Assembly (NCBI GenBank): GCA_016934265.1
Contig: JAFGTF010000041.1
Coordinates: 1-64,000, forward strand
DNA: 64,000 bases
Reading direction: 5' to 3'
From: Spirochaetota bacterium
GTDB lineage: Bacteria > Spirochaetota > B62-G9 > DRHN01
The translations under genes were made by a program, and so were the position numbers. Within the stretch, counting starts at the first letter, position 1. Each line of letters starts with the position of its first letter. Shown here piece after piece: positions 47,858-57,854 of this stretch. The notes under the pieces are model-generated. The model saw only the letters and a program-made list of their open reading frames with translations, ran no database searches and was not told where the DNA came from.

Positions 47858-49024
47858 TTAGACGGGAGACATCTCGTTCTGCTGGAGTAAAACGGAGGGT
47901 GAGCCGCAGGCTCTGGCAAGATGTAAGGCCTTCATCTCCTTGTACCGTTGAAGGAGGACATGCTTCATCGTATCGATGCCCTCTTTCGTCTTCGCCGAGA
48001 TGACGACGTGGTCGTCATACCTGCTGAGTAAAAGCGCTTTGGTGTCCCTGCGCTCAAGCAGGTCGACCTTATTGAACACATAGAGCACCGGTATTTCGGC
48101 CGCGCCTATCTCCTTCAGCACAGTATCGACCGCCTGTATGCGCTCCAGCGCGTCGTGGTTCGATATGTCCACCGCATGGAGCAGCAGGTCCGCCTCCTTC
48201 ACCTCCTCGAGCGTCGACCTGAACGAATCGATTAGTGTCGGTGGAAGGTCCTTTATAAAACCGACGGTATCGGTTACGAGCATGGTGGTATTTTCCCCGA
48301 GCCATACCTCCCGCGTCGCCGGGTCGAGGGTCGCGAACAGCCTGTTTTCCGTAAAGAGGGACGAGTGGGAGAGAACGTTGAGCACGGAAGACTTGCCCGC
48401 GTTCGTATATCCCACCAGCGCGGCCTTGAACTTCGACTGCCTGTTCTTCCGCATGGTCATCCGGTGCTTGCTCACAGAAACGAGCTCCGTCTTGATCTTG
48501 GCTATGCGCTTTCTTATTCTTCTCTTGTCCATCTCGATCTGCTTCTCGCCCGGGCCCTTTGCACCGATTCCTCCCGCAATCCTCCCGAGATGGGGCCACA
48601 TGTGCCTGAGCCTCGGCAGAGAATAGATCAGCGTCGCCAGCTCGACCTGCAGTTTCGCCTCTTTTGTACGCGCGCGCTGTGCGAAAATTTCGAGGATGAG
48701 CTCTGTACGCGGAACGATCCTCTTTTTTATGATATCCTTAAGGTTCCTGATCTGAACCGGGGAGAGCTCGAAATCGAGAATCACCGCTTCGATATCGTTT
48801 TCCCGTGTAATCAGTCTGATGTCGCGTGCCTTGCCGCATCCGAGATAATTGGCGGGATCGATGCGCTCTTTTCGGTAGAGCCGCTGTATAATGGGTCTGA
48901 AACCTGCGGTACGGGCTAAAAGCTCGAGCTCCTCCAGCGAGGATTCGTCCTTCAGGACTGATCTTCTGTCCGTGTTCAGTCCTACTACGATAGCGGAAGT
49001 ACCGCCCTTTGTTTCTATTGGCAT
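47858..49024 (-). CDS. hflX: GTPase HflX
   Basis: GGIGAKGPGEKQIEMDKRRIRKRI, ALVGYTNAGKSSVLN, DTVGFIKDLPPTLIDSFRSTLEEV. Confidence 0.96.
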   Translation of the reverse strand: MPIETKGGTSAIVVGLNTDRRSVLKDESSLEELELLARTAGFRPIIQRLYRKERIDPANYLGCGKARDIRLITRENDIEAVILDFELSPVQIRNLKDIIKKRIVPRTELILEIFAQRARTKEAKLQVELATLIYSLPRLRHMWPHLGRIAGGIGAKGPGEKQIEMDKRRIRKRIAKIKTELVSVSKHRMTMRKNRQSKFKAALVGYTNAGKSSVLNVLSHSSLFTENRLFATLDPATREVWLGENTTMLVTDTVGFIKDLPPTLIDSFRSTLEEVKEADLLLHAVDISNHDALERIQAVDTVLKEIGAAEIPVLYVFNKVDLLERRDTKALLLSRYDDHVVISAKTKEGIDTMKHVLLQRYKEMKALHLARACGSPSVLLQQNEMSPV

Positions 49025-49111
49025 AGGCTAGTAAAATAATAAGTGATAGGCATGGAAAATCAAGGAAAAAAATTTTGACAAAGGCCCCCATACACGCTAC
49101 CATTTGTCCTG

Positions 49112-49483
49112 ATGACAGGTACACAGAGATACGCAGCACTGTTCATCATAATTGCACTCGGCACAGGCCTTCTTTTTCACTCACTTGGACGATACAGGTG
49201 GTACGAAAACTTCGTAGATGTGGGCTACGAGACGAAAAATATCGGTACCGAATCGGTAAATGGTACTACCACTTCAGCCGATAAAGTAGAAAAGATCGAT
49301 GTTAACAGTGCGGGCGTAGGCGAGCTTACTCTTCTTCCCGGAATCGGGAGGGAGACCGCGCTCAGGATCGTGGAGTACAGGGAGGAAAACGGCGCATACG
49401 GAAGCGTGGAAGAACTGATCAACGTCCACGGTATCGGTCCGAAAAAGCTTGAAAAGATCAGGAAGTATGTTACGATAGAGTAA
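49112..49483 (+). CDS. comEA: ComEA-like helix-hairpin-helix protein
   Basis: N-terminal TM segment; IDVNSAGVGELTLLPGIGRETALRIVEYREENGAYGSVEELINVHGIGPKKLEKIRKYV. Confidence 0.88.
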   Translation: MTGTQRYAALFIIIALGTGLLFHSLGRYRWYENFVDVGYETKNIGTESVNGTTTSADKVEKIDVNSAGVGELTLLPGIGRETALRIVEYREENGAYGSVEELINVHGIGPKKLEKIRKYVTIE

Positions 49484-49688
49484 CGATTGTCGGGGAATTA
49501 TGTAATTTTCGGATACACCGGTTTGTAGCTATATTATAACTATATCTATAAATACCGGTTCAGAGTACGGTTCGTCGGTATGGTGGATGCAAAAGAGGGG
49601 GCAAGTCGGCGGAGACCGCGGACTCTCCTGTGACTGAACCGCGTATTCATTTTCCGGAGGCGGGAAGCCGGTAAAAGAGGGGGCAGAG

Positions 49689-50828
49689 ATGGGCGACATC
49701 GACGACGAAAAGACGCAGTCTCCTTTCGACATTGAAAGCGAAGATGAAACAATAGCCCTGTCTATGGATGAGCTCGACGGCATCTTATCCGAAGCCGAGA
49801 TAGTGTCGGATACGCAAAAGAAGGGGCAGGCGGTCGCGGAAGAAGTATCCGAACCGGAAGGCGGCGAGCCGGGACTCGACGACCTCGATCTCGGCGGTAC
49901 GGAGGATATCGACCTCGATGATTCCGACCTCGGTGAGCCGGGACTCGACGACCTCGATCTCGGCGGTACGGAGGATATCGACCTCGAAAGCGCGGGCGAT
50001 ACGGGAAGCGGCCCCGAAGACGAGTTCGATATCAGCGGCGAAATAGACGAGCTTTCCTCCAAGGACCTCGAAGACATCGAGCTCGAGGTTGGAGACGTCG
50101 ATACGATCGTCCAGGATCTCGAGGAGGAGCTGGAGCAGGAAGGCGAAATCGATATGCCGGGTTCCGAGGCGGAAGAAATTTCGATGGAAGACATGGGTAC
50201 CCAACCGTCAGAGTCCGAAGAGGGGCCGCTCGACCTCGGCGAGGGTGAAGAGATCGGAGAGCTCGATCTCGACGAGCTCGACCTCGGTGAGGATGAGCTC
50301 GGCGAGCCGGGAATCGAGGAAGACATCGAGGATATCGACCTGACCGAAGCGCCGGTCTTGGGCGAAAGGGACGAAAAACTGGAAGGGTTCGTGCTGGAAG
50401 ACCAGGAGGCGTTCCGCGAGGCGGGAATCGAAGGAATCGAAGACGAGATAAAGGACCTGGAGCTTCCCGATCTGGAAGACGAAGAAATCGAGATGCCGGA
50501 GGACGAGTTTCAGCCGTCTCAACCCGAGGGGGAAGAAGCTTTGGAAGAACCCTCCGAGGAAGTCGTGCTCACCGCCGAGGATGAGGAAATACTGAGCAAG
50601 GATATCGACCTGGAGGGGGAAGAGGTCGTTACGGTCACTGGAGAAGAGCTCAGTAGGATGGAAGAGGAGCCCGGCGTCGATTCCGCGCTGCTTGATGAAG
50701 TTGCGGGCATCCTGAAATATATGGATACGCTCCTCGGCAATCTTCCGCAAAAGAAGATCAAGGAGTTCGCAGCCTCCTCTTATTACGAGCGCTACAAGGA
50801 CCTCTTCGAGAAGCTCGGCATCAAGTAG
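49689..50828 (+). CDS. Highly acidic repeat protein with compact C-terminal domain
   Basis: 379 aa dominated by D/E; 23-residue tandem repeat EPGLDDLDLGGTEDIDL; C-terminus DEVAGILKYMDTLLGNLPQKKIKEFAASSYYERYKDLFEKLGIK. Confidence 0.75.
   Translation: MGDIDDEKTQSPFDIESEDETIALSMDELDGILSEAEIVSDTQKKGQAVAEEVSEPEGGEPGLDDLDLGGTEDIDLDDSDLGEPGLDDLDLGGTEDIDLESAGDTGSGPEDEFDISGEIDELSSKDLEDIELEVGDVDTIVQDLEEELEQEGEIDMPGSEAEEISMEDMGTQPSESEEGPLDLGEGEEIGELDLDELDLGEDELGEPGIEEDIEDIDLTEAPVLGERDEKLEGFVLEDQEAFREAGIEGIEDEIKDLELPDLEDEEIEMPEDEFQPSQPEGEEALEEPSEEVVLTAEDEEILSKDIDLEGEEVVTVTGEELSRMEEEPGVDSALLDEVAGILKYMDTLLGNLPQKKIKEFAASSYYERYKDLFEKLGIK
49866..49987 (+). repeat. 69-bp-period tandem repeat inside acidic protein gene
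   Basis: GAGCCGGGACTCGACGACCTCGATCTCGGCGGTACGGAGGATATCGACCTCGA occurs at 49866 and 49935. Confidence 0.9.
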
Positions 50829-50953
50829 GCTTTTCTTTTTATCTACCCCGGCCGGAACACATATACACGGCCCGTTACGGAAATAATCCCTCGCCTGTTT
50901 CGGCTTTATCCGAAACGCCGGAAATCATTGCATCGCTAAAAAAAGGAACGCTG

Positions 50954-51880
50954 ATGAACACATATTTCTCGTGCCTGCCGTGTTTTATACGACAAGCGCT
51001 CGAGGCGGCACAGCTCGCCTCCGCGGATGAGAGGACGACGGAGGAAGTATTAAGGCGATCATTGAGAAGGCTTTCCGACCTCCCCTTCGATAAAACTCCT
51101 CCTCACATCGTTAAGGAGATACACCGCATCGTACGCGACCTCGTGAAACTGGAAGACCCCTACAAGGAGCTCAAGGTCCGGTACAATAAAATGGCGCTCG
51201 ATCTCCTGCCCCTGCTGCGCGAGGCCGTCTCCGCTTCTGAAGACAGGCTCCAGACGGCGGCGCGACTTGCAGTCGCTGGGAACGTCATAGATTTCGGGCA
51301 CTTAAACTCGGATTTCGATATATCTCTCAATGAAGTCATCGAGGACTCGCTCGAACGACCCATCACCATCAACCGCACCGAGGACCTGCGGCTTGACCTC
51401 GAGCGGGCCGACCGCATCCTCTACCTCACGGACAACGCCGGAGAGATCGTTTTCGACCGGCTTCTCATCGAGGAGATAGACAGGCACAACGAAAGAGTAA
51501 TTCTCGGTGTGAGGGGTGTACCGATAATCAACGACGCAACCCTAAGCGATGCGCGTCAGGCCGGGCTGTCCGACATGGTTACGGTGATGGGAAACGGGAG
51601 CGATGCGCCGGGAACCATCCTCGAGGAGTGTGACGGCCCGTTCAGAAAAGCGTTCGAGAAAGCGGACCTCGTCATCGCGAAAGGTCAGGGTAACTACGAG
51701 ACTCTTTCCGAAACGCCGGGCAATATCTACTTCCTGCTCAAGGTGAAATGCCCTTCTATCGCGCGCGACCTCAGCTGCCGCACGGGCGACATCGTAATAG
51801 CTAAAACGGATCATGCGCGGCATGCAAACGACGTACCGCCTCTCGCCATAGACGACACGCTCTCAGTAGGCCTTCCGTAA
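50954..51880 (+). CDS. DUF89/ARMT1-like family protein
   Basis: N-terminal CLPCFIRQALEAAQ and YLTDNAGEIVFDRLLIEEI...DLVIAKGQGNYETL signature. Confidence 0.88.
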   Translation: MNTYFSCLPCFIRQALEAAQLASADERTTEEVLRRSLRRLSDLPFDKTPPHIVKEIHRIVRDLVKLEDPYKELKVRYNKMALDLLPLLREAVSASEDRLQTAARLAVAGNVIDFGHLNSDFDISLNEVIEDSLERPITINRTEDLRLDLERADRILYLTDNAGEIVFDRLLIEEIDRHNERVILGVRGVPIINDATLSDARQAGLSDMVTVMGNGSDAPGTILEECDGPFRKAFEKADLVIAKGQGNYETLSETPGNIYFLLKVKCPSIARDLSCRTGDIVIAKTDHARHANDVPPLAIDDTLSVGLP

Positions 51881-52206
51881 ATACATTGGTACCGGATGTT
51901 TCCATGCGGATTCATGAGTTTTATGTTGCCCTTATTCTTCCAAATCGTCTCCAATAGAGGCACGAAACGCCGGGGTCTTTTACCGATCGCTCTTTTTTGC
52001 CTCGCATCATATAACGAATTTCTACGCTCCCGTCTCCCTGTATGTCGTTTGAAATGATCCGATACTTCACGTGCGATCGATCGGGAATCGACAAGAATTC
52101 ACAGGTAAAGATCCGACACGGTTTGATTTTAAAAAATAGTTTTTCTCCAAAATAGTTGCAATAAATTATGGGAATAGTAATCATGACTGTGTCATTACGA
52201 GGCGTA

Positions 52207-52230
52207 AGACAACATCATCCGATGTTGTCT
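52207..52230. repeat. Perfect hairpin in long intergenic region
   Basis: AGACAACATC-ATCC-GATGTTGTCT. Confidence 0.75.
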
Positions 52231-52340
52231 TTACTGCCGGAGGTAAAAATCGCCTATGGCTCAAATCGAGACTTTATGCCTCAATCGACGAAGTAATCTA
52301 TTACTACAGTCATTTATTGTCCTTTTTTTAGATTGCTTTT

Positions 52341-52361
52341 GAAAACTCCGTAGGAGTTTTC
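52341..52361. repeat. Perfect hairpin in long intergenic region
   Basis: GAAAACTCC-GTA-GGAGTTTTC. Confidence 0.75.
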
Positions 52362-52681
52362 ACTTGCAAATGACACCCACACCGTTTATTTGACACTATG
52401 CGAGATATCATGCTAAAAGAGATTATGATCATTTATAACTATGATTATAGGTAATTAGTACTTTCATTGTATTTTTGCACCTAAATCGAACGACTCCGGC
52501 TCTTTATGTGTGCCGTAATAGTTCACTGCTTCCATACGGATCAAATCAAAATCGGCCGGATTAAGCGTAAAGGGTCGTACCCATCCTGTTTGACTAAAAA
52601 ATATCCAAAAAAACGAAATAAAATCCCCGCTTTTTCTGTTCAATACTATACGAGTCTGATTGCAAAAAAAAGGAGGAGAGC

Positions 52682-53068
52682 ATGAAAAACTTCAATCTCA
52701 TAGTGATGGAGGGTAGGCTGACGGACGACCCGGATCTTAAGTACACCCAGAACGGGACGGCACTCTGCTGCTTCTCGATTGCTAACAACAACGACTACTA
52801 CAGGCAGAACGAGCGGCAGGAGGAGGTATGCTTCGTCGACGTCACGGTCTGGTCGAAGCTCGCCGAGCGGTGCGGCGAATATCTCAAAAAGGGAAGGAGG
52901 GTGCTTTTAGACGGCAGGCTCAAGCAGGACCGGTGGCAGGATAAGGAGGGCACTCAGCACTCAAAGCTCTGCATCGTTTGTCATGGGGTACGGTTTCTCG
53001 ACCGTTACAGCGAGGAAGAGGAGGAACACCAGGAAGCCGGAGAAGCCCAAACGGCTGCGGCGCAATGA
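52682..53068 (+). CDS. ssb: Single-stranded DNA-binding protein
   Basis: FNLIVMEGRLTDDPDLKYTQNGTALCCFSIANNN...FVDVTVWSKLAERCGEYLKKGRRVLLDGRLKQDRWQDKEG. Confidence 0.95.
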   Translation: MKNFNLIVMEGRLTDDPDLKYTQNGTALCCFSIANNNDYYRQNERQEEVCFVDVTVWSKLAERCGEYLKKGRRVLLDGRLKQDRWQDKEGTQHSKLCIVCHGVRFLDRYSEEEEEHQEAGEAQTAAAQ

Positions 53069-53247
53069 GCGCGGATACATAAAAAGCGGCCCAGCGGGCA
53101 TTTTTTCAGAGGCCGTTGTTTTTTCGGGCCGCTTCTTCGATTTAAACCGGCGGGCCGCCACTGCCAACGAGGAGAGGGAAAAGAAATAAAGCAGAACGAG
53201 AAATATATCGATAATGTTTGTGAATATCCGATAAACCAGTACTGTCC

Positions 53248-53964
53248 ATGAAAAATATTATTTATCGTTCTTGCCGTCCTTTTAATCGTTTCATCGGCGC
53301 GCTTCTTTTTCTCCTGGCGGTGTCCAGCACTGCTTCGGCGGTAGGTCCGAAGGATTTGCGGGAACCGCAGCCGCCGATCGTCACCGACGACGGTATCCTT
53401 TTTTCCTATCGTTCCGAGACGACCCCCAGGTACGTCAAGATAATCGGAGACTTCAACGACTGGGAACGATCATACTACATGACTAAAAACCGGCACGGTG
53501 TGTTCGTATTTCTCTATGAGGAGACGGGCAAGAAGGGTATCGTGCTTACCGGCGGCAGGTACCGGTACCGTTTTCTCGTGGACGGAATCTGGATCAACGA
53601 CCCGTTGAACAACTGTATCCAATACGATGCAGGGGGCACGGCCCTCTCCTGCTTCGATGTCCCCGCATCGATCGTCATCGCCGATAAGAACCCCCTTCAC
53701 GTACACGGCAACAGCTATGTCTTCTACTATAGAAACGATACCGCACAAGAAGTATATCTCGTGGGGGATTTCAACAACTGGAACCCCTACTCGCTCCCTA
53801 TGAAACGCAACGAAAGCGGCCTGTGGGAGAGCGAGGTGGACATCCTTCCCGGTTCCTATGCCTATGCCTTCATTGTCGACGGTATACAAAAGAAAGACCC
53901 GCTCGGCACACACATCGTCTATGACCGGTTCGACCGCGAGTACTCGAAACTCACCCTCCCCTGA
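53248..53964 (+). CDS. Secreted protein with two glycogen-binding (CBM48/E-set)-like domains
   Basis: Signal peptide; repeated VKIIGDFNDWERSYYMTKNRHGVFVF..YRYRFLVDGIWINDP and VYLVGDFNNWNPYSLPMKRNESGLWES..YAYAFIVDGIQKKDP. Confidence 0.85.
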   Translation: MKNIIYRSCRPFNRFIGALLFLLAVSSTASAVGPKDLREPQPPIVTDDGILFSYRSETTPRYVKIIGDFNDWERSYYMTKNRHGVFVFLYEETGKKGIVLTGGRYRYRFLVDGIWINDPLNNCIQYDAGGTALSCFDVPASIVIADKNPLHVHGNSYVFYYRNDTAQEVYLVGDFNNWNPYSLPMKRNESGLWESEVDILPGSYAYAFIVDGIQKKDPLGTHIVYDRFDREYSKLTLP

Positions 53965-54333
53965 ACCCACTGAAACGCCGCCGGTCGGGGACTTTCCGCT
54001 TTTATTGTCCGGAATACTACTCCAATCGCAGGGCAACGGATATTCCTTCCGTTATTGAGACGGGAAGCGGCGGGAAATACATTACGATCGAATATTTCAA
54101 TATAAGAAGAATTCTAAAGACCTTACACAGATGTAGTGTAATGTAGGAATCGATATTACTGTTACGGCAGACTATCCGACGGGCGGTTTGCCAAAGGAAG
54201 AACCTCTGCAGACCTTAGACAAGTACGTTTGGATTTGTGTATTGCGGTATGTGAAAAAACCAACCCATTGCTGTTATCTTCTAATCGGAGGTCATTCAGC
54301 GAACACGCATAATGCCGCTAAATCCCCACTCCC

Positions 54334-55062
54334 CTATTTCGGTACCGGTTTATAGGCGTAGGAATCGGGAACGATATAAAGCACTCTCCTGTCGATAAGC
54401 CCGCCTTCCTCTTCGAGAATCGCCACCTCGTAGGTGCCTGTCCTGTCGAACAGCGCTTTCAGAGAGAAGGACGTCCAGCCTGGCCGTATGGGAATCGTTC
54501 TTCTGTCGTACTCCTCTACACCCTCTTTACCTATCCTCGTGATCTTCACGGTCGCGCTGATCATTCCGAGAGGCTTCCTCGAACGAAGAAAGAGGGTGAC
54601 GTTTCCCCGCGTGAACGTATTCGAGCGATTTTCGGGTTTCTGTGTCAGGTAGTCCACGCCCTCGCAGAATACGAGCCTCGGCTCGGTGACGAATCGGGCC
54701 GCTTTGGGATATCCGAAGAGGAAGGAAAACACTAGCACCGCCGCAATCCCGAGTGATATGAGGACCCACATCCCCCCGCGTCCCGTGCGAACCGGCTGCG
54801 CATACCTCACGGCGGCGGGCGGCTGGAGCTCGCCCGGCGGTATTGTTACTCCCTCGCCCGCGGTCTGTACGATCCCCTCTTTATACTCCGCTTTGAAACG
54901 CTCGGCGATTTCCCGTTCGGAGACACTTCGTTCCGAAACCCTGCCTTTTCTCGTCTTCACAACCCGTCCGGCGTGCTTGCCGAGAAACGAAGTTCCCAGC
55001 ACCGCCGCGAAGAGCGAGAAGCCTATGAGAAAAATGAGGACAAAAATGACTATGAGAATCAT
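54334..55062 (-). CDS. Hypothetical protein with two TM segments
   Basis: 242 aa; N-terminal TM, basic cytoplasmic linker, second TM (MWVLISLGIAAVLVFSFLFGY), C-terminal beta-rich domain. Confidence 0.6.
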   Translation of the reverse strand: MILIVIFVLIFLIGFSLFAAVLGTSFLGKHAGRVVKTRKGRVSERSVSEREIAERFKAEYKEGIVQTAGEGVTIPPGELQPPAAVRYAQPVRTGRGGMWVLISLGIAAVLVFSFLFGYPKAARFVTEPRLVFCEGVDYLTQKPENRSNTFTRGNVTLFLRSRKPLGMISATVKITRIGKEGVEEYDRRTIPIRPGWTSFSLKALFDRTGTYEVAILEEEGGLIDRRVLYIVPDSYAYKPVPK

Positions 55063-55326
55063 GCCGTTGTATATACCTTTACAGAGAACTCATAATGATT
55101 TTCGGTTCATTATTCGGCGAACTAAAACAATTAGTTCCCGGCGGTTGATACTCCTGTCCAACGGTGACGATGCGTCGACGGTTTTTTCGATTTTTAAAAT
55201 CGAATTCGAATAAAAACCGAACCGTCACTATGTGCGAAACGATGCGGCAACTGGTGAATTATTCACCGGGGACCGACTAATCGGCCGAATATTCCCGCCA
55301 GCAGGCGCCGCTAAAGAGGTCTTTTA

Positions 55327-56514
55327 ATGGAGCTACCAGCAATAGATGGCGGACATCCGGTCCGAAGCGAGATGTTGCCGTTTTCTCCCCCGGACATCGG
55401 TTCCGCCGAGATAGCACGAGTCACCGGCGTGCTGAAATCCGGGTGGATAACCCGGGGCGGGGTATGCGAAGAGTTCGAGAATAGAATATCGGACTTCACT
55501 GGCGCCCGGTTCGCCCACTGCCTGAGCTCTGCGACCGCCGGCCTGTTCCTGTCGCTCAAAATCGCCGGTATCGGTGAGGGAGACGAGGTCATTACCACCC
55601 CCTATACCTTCGCTTCATCCGTGAACGTGATACTGCACGCCAGTGCGAAGCCGGTGCTCGCGGACGTAGAAGAGGACGGATTCCAGATCTCCCCGCAGGC
55701 GGTTGCCTCCAAGGTCACCCCCCGTACCCGTGCCGTTATTCCCGTCCATTTCGGCGGGCACCCCGTCGACCTCGATGCGGTCAGGGAGATCTCAAAACGG
55801 CACGACCTTCTCGTCGTGGAGGACGCCGCGCACGCAATCGGCGCGGAGTACCGGGGGAAACGGCTCGGGGACGGAAAGAATCCGTGCGTATTCTCCTTTC
55901 ACGCGGTAAAAAACGTGACAACCGCAGAGGGAGGGTGCGTGGTCACGAACGACGAGAAACTCCATAAGGCGCTGCGCCTCTATTCCCTGCACGGGCAGAC
56001 GAAGGACGCTTACGAGAAGCTCAGCGCGGGGGGCTGGAAATACGATATCGCAGTACCCGGATACAAGTTCAACCTCACCGATTTGCAGGCGGCAGTCGGC
56101 GTCGAGCAGCTCAAACGGGTTGAAGCGATCACAAAGAAGAGAGAGGAGATCGCCGAACGGTACACCGCGCTGCTGAAAGAGTATGACTTCGTACAAACGC
56201 CTTCCGTAAAGAAGGGGCACCGAAGCTCCTGGCACCTCTACCCCCTCCTGATTGACTTCTCACGGCTTTCGATCGACAGGGACCGTTTCATCGCCGCGCT
56301 CGCAGCGGAAAACATATCCGCGAACGTGCATTACATCCCCGTCCACCTCATGAGCTACTACAAAAAAACGTTCGGCTACCGGCCGGATGATTTTCCGGCT
56401 GCATACTCCCTCTTCCGGCGCGAGGTGAGCCTCCCGATATACCCGCAGCTCTCGTTCGACGACGTCGAACGCGTCGTCGAGGCGATCGAAAAGCTTTTCG
56501 CCCACTACCGATAG
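55327..56514 (+). CDS. DegT/DnrJ/EryC1/StrS family sugar aminotransferase
   Basis: FAHCLSSATAGLFLSLKIAGIGEGDEVITTPYTFASSVNVILHASAKPVLADVE, VVEDAAHAIGAEY, FSFHAVKNVTTAEGG PLP-lysine motif. Confidence 0.95.
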   Translation: MELPAIDGGHPVRSEMLPFSPPDIGSAEIARVTGVLKSGWITRGGVCEEFENRISDFTGARFAHCLSSATAGLFLSLKIAGIGEGDEVITTPYTFASSVNVILHASAKPVLADVEEDGFQISPQAVASKVTPRTRAVIPVHFGGHPVDLDAVREISKRHDLLVVEDAAHAIGAEYRGKRLGDGKNPCVFSFHAVKNVTTAEGGCVVTNDEKLHKALRLYSLHGQTKDAYEKLSAGGWKYDIAVPGYKFNLTDLQAAVGVEQLKRVEAITKKREEIAERYTALLKEYDFVQTPSVKKGHRSSWHLYPLLIDFSRLSIDRDRFIAALAAENISANVHYIPVHLMSYYKKTFGYRPDDFPAAYSLFRREVSLPIYPQLSFDDVERVVEAIEKLFAHYR

Positions 56515-56684
56515 TCCTCCCGCTTGGTCCGAGCACGGAATCCGTATGAGGCGGTCCGCTTTGATAAACCGGTACGGGCCGGAGGACGTTTTTCTGCGTG
56601 GGAGCGGATAATCAGCTTCCGGTGAATAATTGGGTGAAAACCGCACTCTTCATACGTTGCTGTTTCCGGCAATAGTCAATATAT

Positions 56685-56857
56685 GTTATATACCACCCGG
56701 CGTTGACAATTGAATTGAGGATTAAGAAACTCTGAAAATTAATCCCCTCACAAGTCCTAAAAAGGTGATTTTTAGAGCATTGCGTAAATATCAACGATTA
56801 TGTAACTACCAACAATTGCTGATACTTTCAGTGTCAACGGGGGCTGATACTTGTCAA
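56685..56857 (+). repeat. Dispersed intergenic repeat, family 2 copy A
   Basis: Inverted match to 61997..62144: TATA.CACCC.GCGTTGACAATTGAATTGAGGATTAA.AA.CTC.GAAAAT.AA.CCCTCACAAG.CCTAA...TGATTTTTAGAG.ATTGCG.AAATATCAACGA...GATACTTGTCAA. Confidence 0.9.
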
Positions 56858-57008
56858 ATATATACTAATTTGGAAATATTCATCCCCAAACTTTTTAATG
56901 GACAGCGATTTATTCGCCTCAATTATATATACGGAGAACGTTATTCGAGTTTTCGATACCGCCTCATTTCGTTATATTTACAGATAACAAACCGCAAAAG
57001 AGGGTATC

Positions 57009-57797
57009 ATGCACCCCACACTGGTACGGCTCGGTCCGATCGAGATCAGGTACTACGGTCTGATGTACGTGATCGCGATCGTTATCGGCATCATACTCCT
57101 TCAGAGGGAGATACCTCGGAAGAAGGTCGGCCTCACGAAGGACGAGGTGCTGAGCTACATCTTCTGGGTCGTCATAGGAGGCATCGTTGGGGCGAGAATC
57201 TACTATGTGATCTTCATGTGGAGCCGGTTTTATACACACAACCCGCTCGAGATATTCGCGGTCTGGCACGGAGGGCTTGCGATACACGGCGGGATTATAG
57301 GCGGTGCGGCGGCCGTCGTCCTGTACGCCAGGGTGAAGAAGGTGCATTTTCTCGACCTCCTCGACGCTACGGCCCCACTTCTCGCGCTCGGGCAGGCGCT
57401 CGGAAGGATCGGCAATTTCATGAACGGCGACGCCCACGGCCTGCCGACCGACCTGCCGTGGGGTATAGTCTTCCCGCGCGGGAGCATAGCAGGCGACGAG
57501 TTTCCCGGACAGCCGCTGCACCCCGTAATGCTCTACGAGCTCGCGCTCAACCTCGCGAACTTCTTCATCCTCTGGCGGCTCAGGAAAAGCGAGCATAAAC
57601 GCGGTTTCATCGTCGCACTCTATCTTTTGAATTACGGCGTGATCCGCTTTTTCGTGAGCTTCTTACGGGCCGACAGCCTTATGCTCGGTAAACTGAGGGG
57701 CGCCCAGATACTGAGCGTAATCTTCGTAGCCGGCTCACTTCTCTTTCTCTTCCTCTTCAAGCTGTGGCAGGGGGATAAAAAAAAGAAGAAAAACTGA
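57009..57797 (+). CDS. lgt: Prolipoprotein diacylglyceryl transferase
   Basis: GGLAIHGGIIGG, GQALGRIGNFMNGDAHG, HPVMLYE signature. Confidence 0.96.
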   Translation: MHPTLVRLGPIEIRYYGLMYVIAIVIGIILLQREIPRKKVGLTKDEVLSYIFWVVIGGIVGARIYYVIFMWSRFYTHNPLEIFAVWHGGLAIHGGIIGGAAAVVLYARVKKVHFLDLLDATAPLLALGQALGRIGNFMNGDAHGLPTDLPWGIVFPRGSIAGDEFPGQPLHPVMLYELALNLANFFILWRLRKSEHKRGFIVALYLLNYGVIRFFVSFLRADSLMLGKLRGAQILSVIFVAGSLLFLFLFKLWQGDKKKKKN

Positions 57798-57854
57798 TAC
57801 CGCAGACTGCCGCGGCACAGTATCGACGAAATACGACGATCGGAAAAATCATAT

